From Leptolyngbya sp. SIOISBB (lineage in GTDB: Bacteria; Cyanobacteriota; Cyanobacteriia; Phormidesmidales; Phormidesmidaceae), in assembly GCA_010671905.1 (NCBI GenBank), contig JAAHII010000001.1, forward strand, positions 4,898,001 to 4,962,000: a DNA stretch of 64,000 nucleotides. The letters are read 5' to 3'. The notes under the pieces were generated by a model. It searched no databases and was not told where the DNA came from. It saw only the letters and a program-made list of their open reading frames with translations. This document shows, piece by piece, positions 63,705 to 64,000 of the stretch. Both the position numbers and the translations under genes were made by a program. Numbering within the stretch: the stretch's first letter is position 1; each line of letters starts with the position of its first letter.

Positions 63705-64000
63705 ATGACGATCTCTCCATCCGCTGCCACCCATTGGTTAGGTCGTTGGCAACGCCCCTTAGAGGCCATTTTTTTGCCCGTTGCAGCTTTAGTCGTCGCG
63801 CTGCTAATTTTCGGCCTGTTTTGTGCTTTGGCAGGTGCTAATCCTTTGGCCGTGTACGGTTCCATTTACAAAGCGGCTTTTGGCAGCTGGAGTGCTTGGC
63901 AAAACACCTTGATTCGTGCTTCGCCGCTCATGTTAACCGCATTGTGTACCGCGTTGCCGGCCCGACTCGGGTTAGTGATTATCGGTAATGAAGGCGCGTT
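63705..64000 (+). CDS. ABC transporter permease, BPD_transp_2 type (5' part only)
   Basis: The frame starts at ATG 63705 and runs off the right edge. The visible 98 residues hold one strong membrane segment (FLPVAALVVALLIFGLFCALAG) and the start of a second region with GSIYKAAFGSWSAWQNTLIRASPLMLTALCTALP (split blocks), then GLVIIGNEGA. This pattern is typical of sugar/nucleoside-type ABC permeases such as YufP/BmpB partners. The substrate is unknown, because the ATPase and binding protein lie outside the window. Confidence 0.85.
   Translation, partial: MTISPSAATHWLGRWQRPLEAIFLPVAALVVALLIFGLFCALAGANPLAVYGSIYKAAFGSWSAWQNTLIRASPLMLTALCTALPARLGLVIIGNEGA

Noticed and set aside
63439-63720. 93-codon minus-strand frame overlapping the ABC permease start
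   Set aside because: No family or start signal, and it conflicts with the well-supported permease start.
1-64000. CRISPR array or prophage
   Set aside because: No regularly spaced repeat series and no block of phage structural genes was seen by eye.

Overview
The window is a stretch of cyanobacterial chromosome. The evidence is a set of phototroph genes: petN (cytochrome b6f), psbU (photosystem II extrinsic protein), crtR (beta-carotene hydroxylase), an MPBQ/MSBQ methyltransferase for plastoquinone/tocopherol, sasA (circadian output kinase), plmA, a microcompartment (carboxysome-type) shell protein and sigF. The octamer GCGATCGC (HIP1) and the core CGATCG also recur throughout, including inside genes. 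A filamentous Leptolyngbya/Nodosilinea-like lineage is my guess from gene style, not something the sequence proves.

Layout. 0-8 kb: tail of a lipid-A-disaccharide-synthase-like gene, an ABC1/UbiB-type kinase, a 0.7-kb spacer with inverted repeats, and a 1820-residue Ser/Thr-kinase/AAA/GAF/histidine-kinase hybrid. 8-19 kb: an IS630 remnant, the petN - small membrane protein - rsmB group, membrane and lipoproteins, a CtpB-type protease, an EamA transporter, sppA, aroH and crtR. 19-31 kb: pyk, a MOSC protein, a decayed ISAs1-family element with intact ends and a perfect 10-bp target duplication, an FMN reductase, PAPS reductase, an acetyltransferase, and a helicase flanked by two genes broken by small indels. 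31-45 kb: two housekeeping blocks. One is proteostasis on the minus strand (tig, clpP, clpX, alpha/beta hydrolase). The other is asd, dapA and RNase J, then RNase E and RNase HII, followed by plmA and a stand-alone BMC shell protein. 45-51 kb: a dienelactone hydrolase, a complete IS4-family element with 8-bp target duplications, sigF and a membrane protein with a Pro/Gly-rich linker. 51-64 kb: an enoyl-reductase/saccharopine-dehydrogenase-like protein, a UbiH-type hydroxylase, the MPBQ/MSBQ methyltransferase, a fatty acid desaturase, a B12/radical-SAM protein, sasA, nadB, psbU and the start of an ABC permease.

How the genes fit together. tig-clpP-clpX make a folding and degradation unit. asd and dapA are successive lysine/diaminopimelate steps, followed by rnj as in Bacillus. 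rnj, rne and rnhB put three RNases within 5 kb. petN, psbU, crtR, the MPBQ/MSBQ methyltransferase and the UbiH-like enzyme all serve the photosynthetic membrane and its quinones and pigments.

I did not find a clear new multi-gene system. The most interesting observations are small-scale: an exact 11-bp tandem duplication that breaks a DUF6155 gene, a +1 base in a T-run that breaks a cyclic-nucleotide-binding gene, the two insertion sequences with target duplications, a terminator-like hairpin directly upstream of rne, and a BMC protein with an unusual pore loop. I saw no tRNA, rRNA or CRISPR array, but I scanned by eye only.
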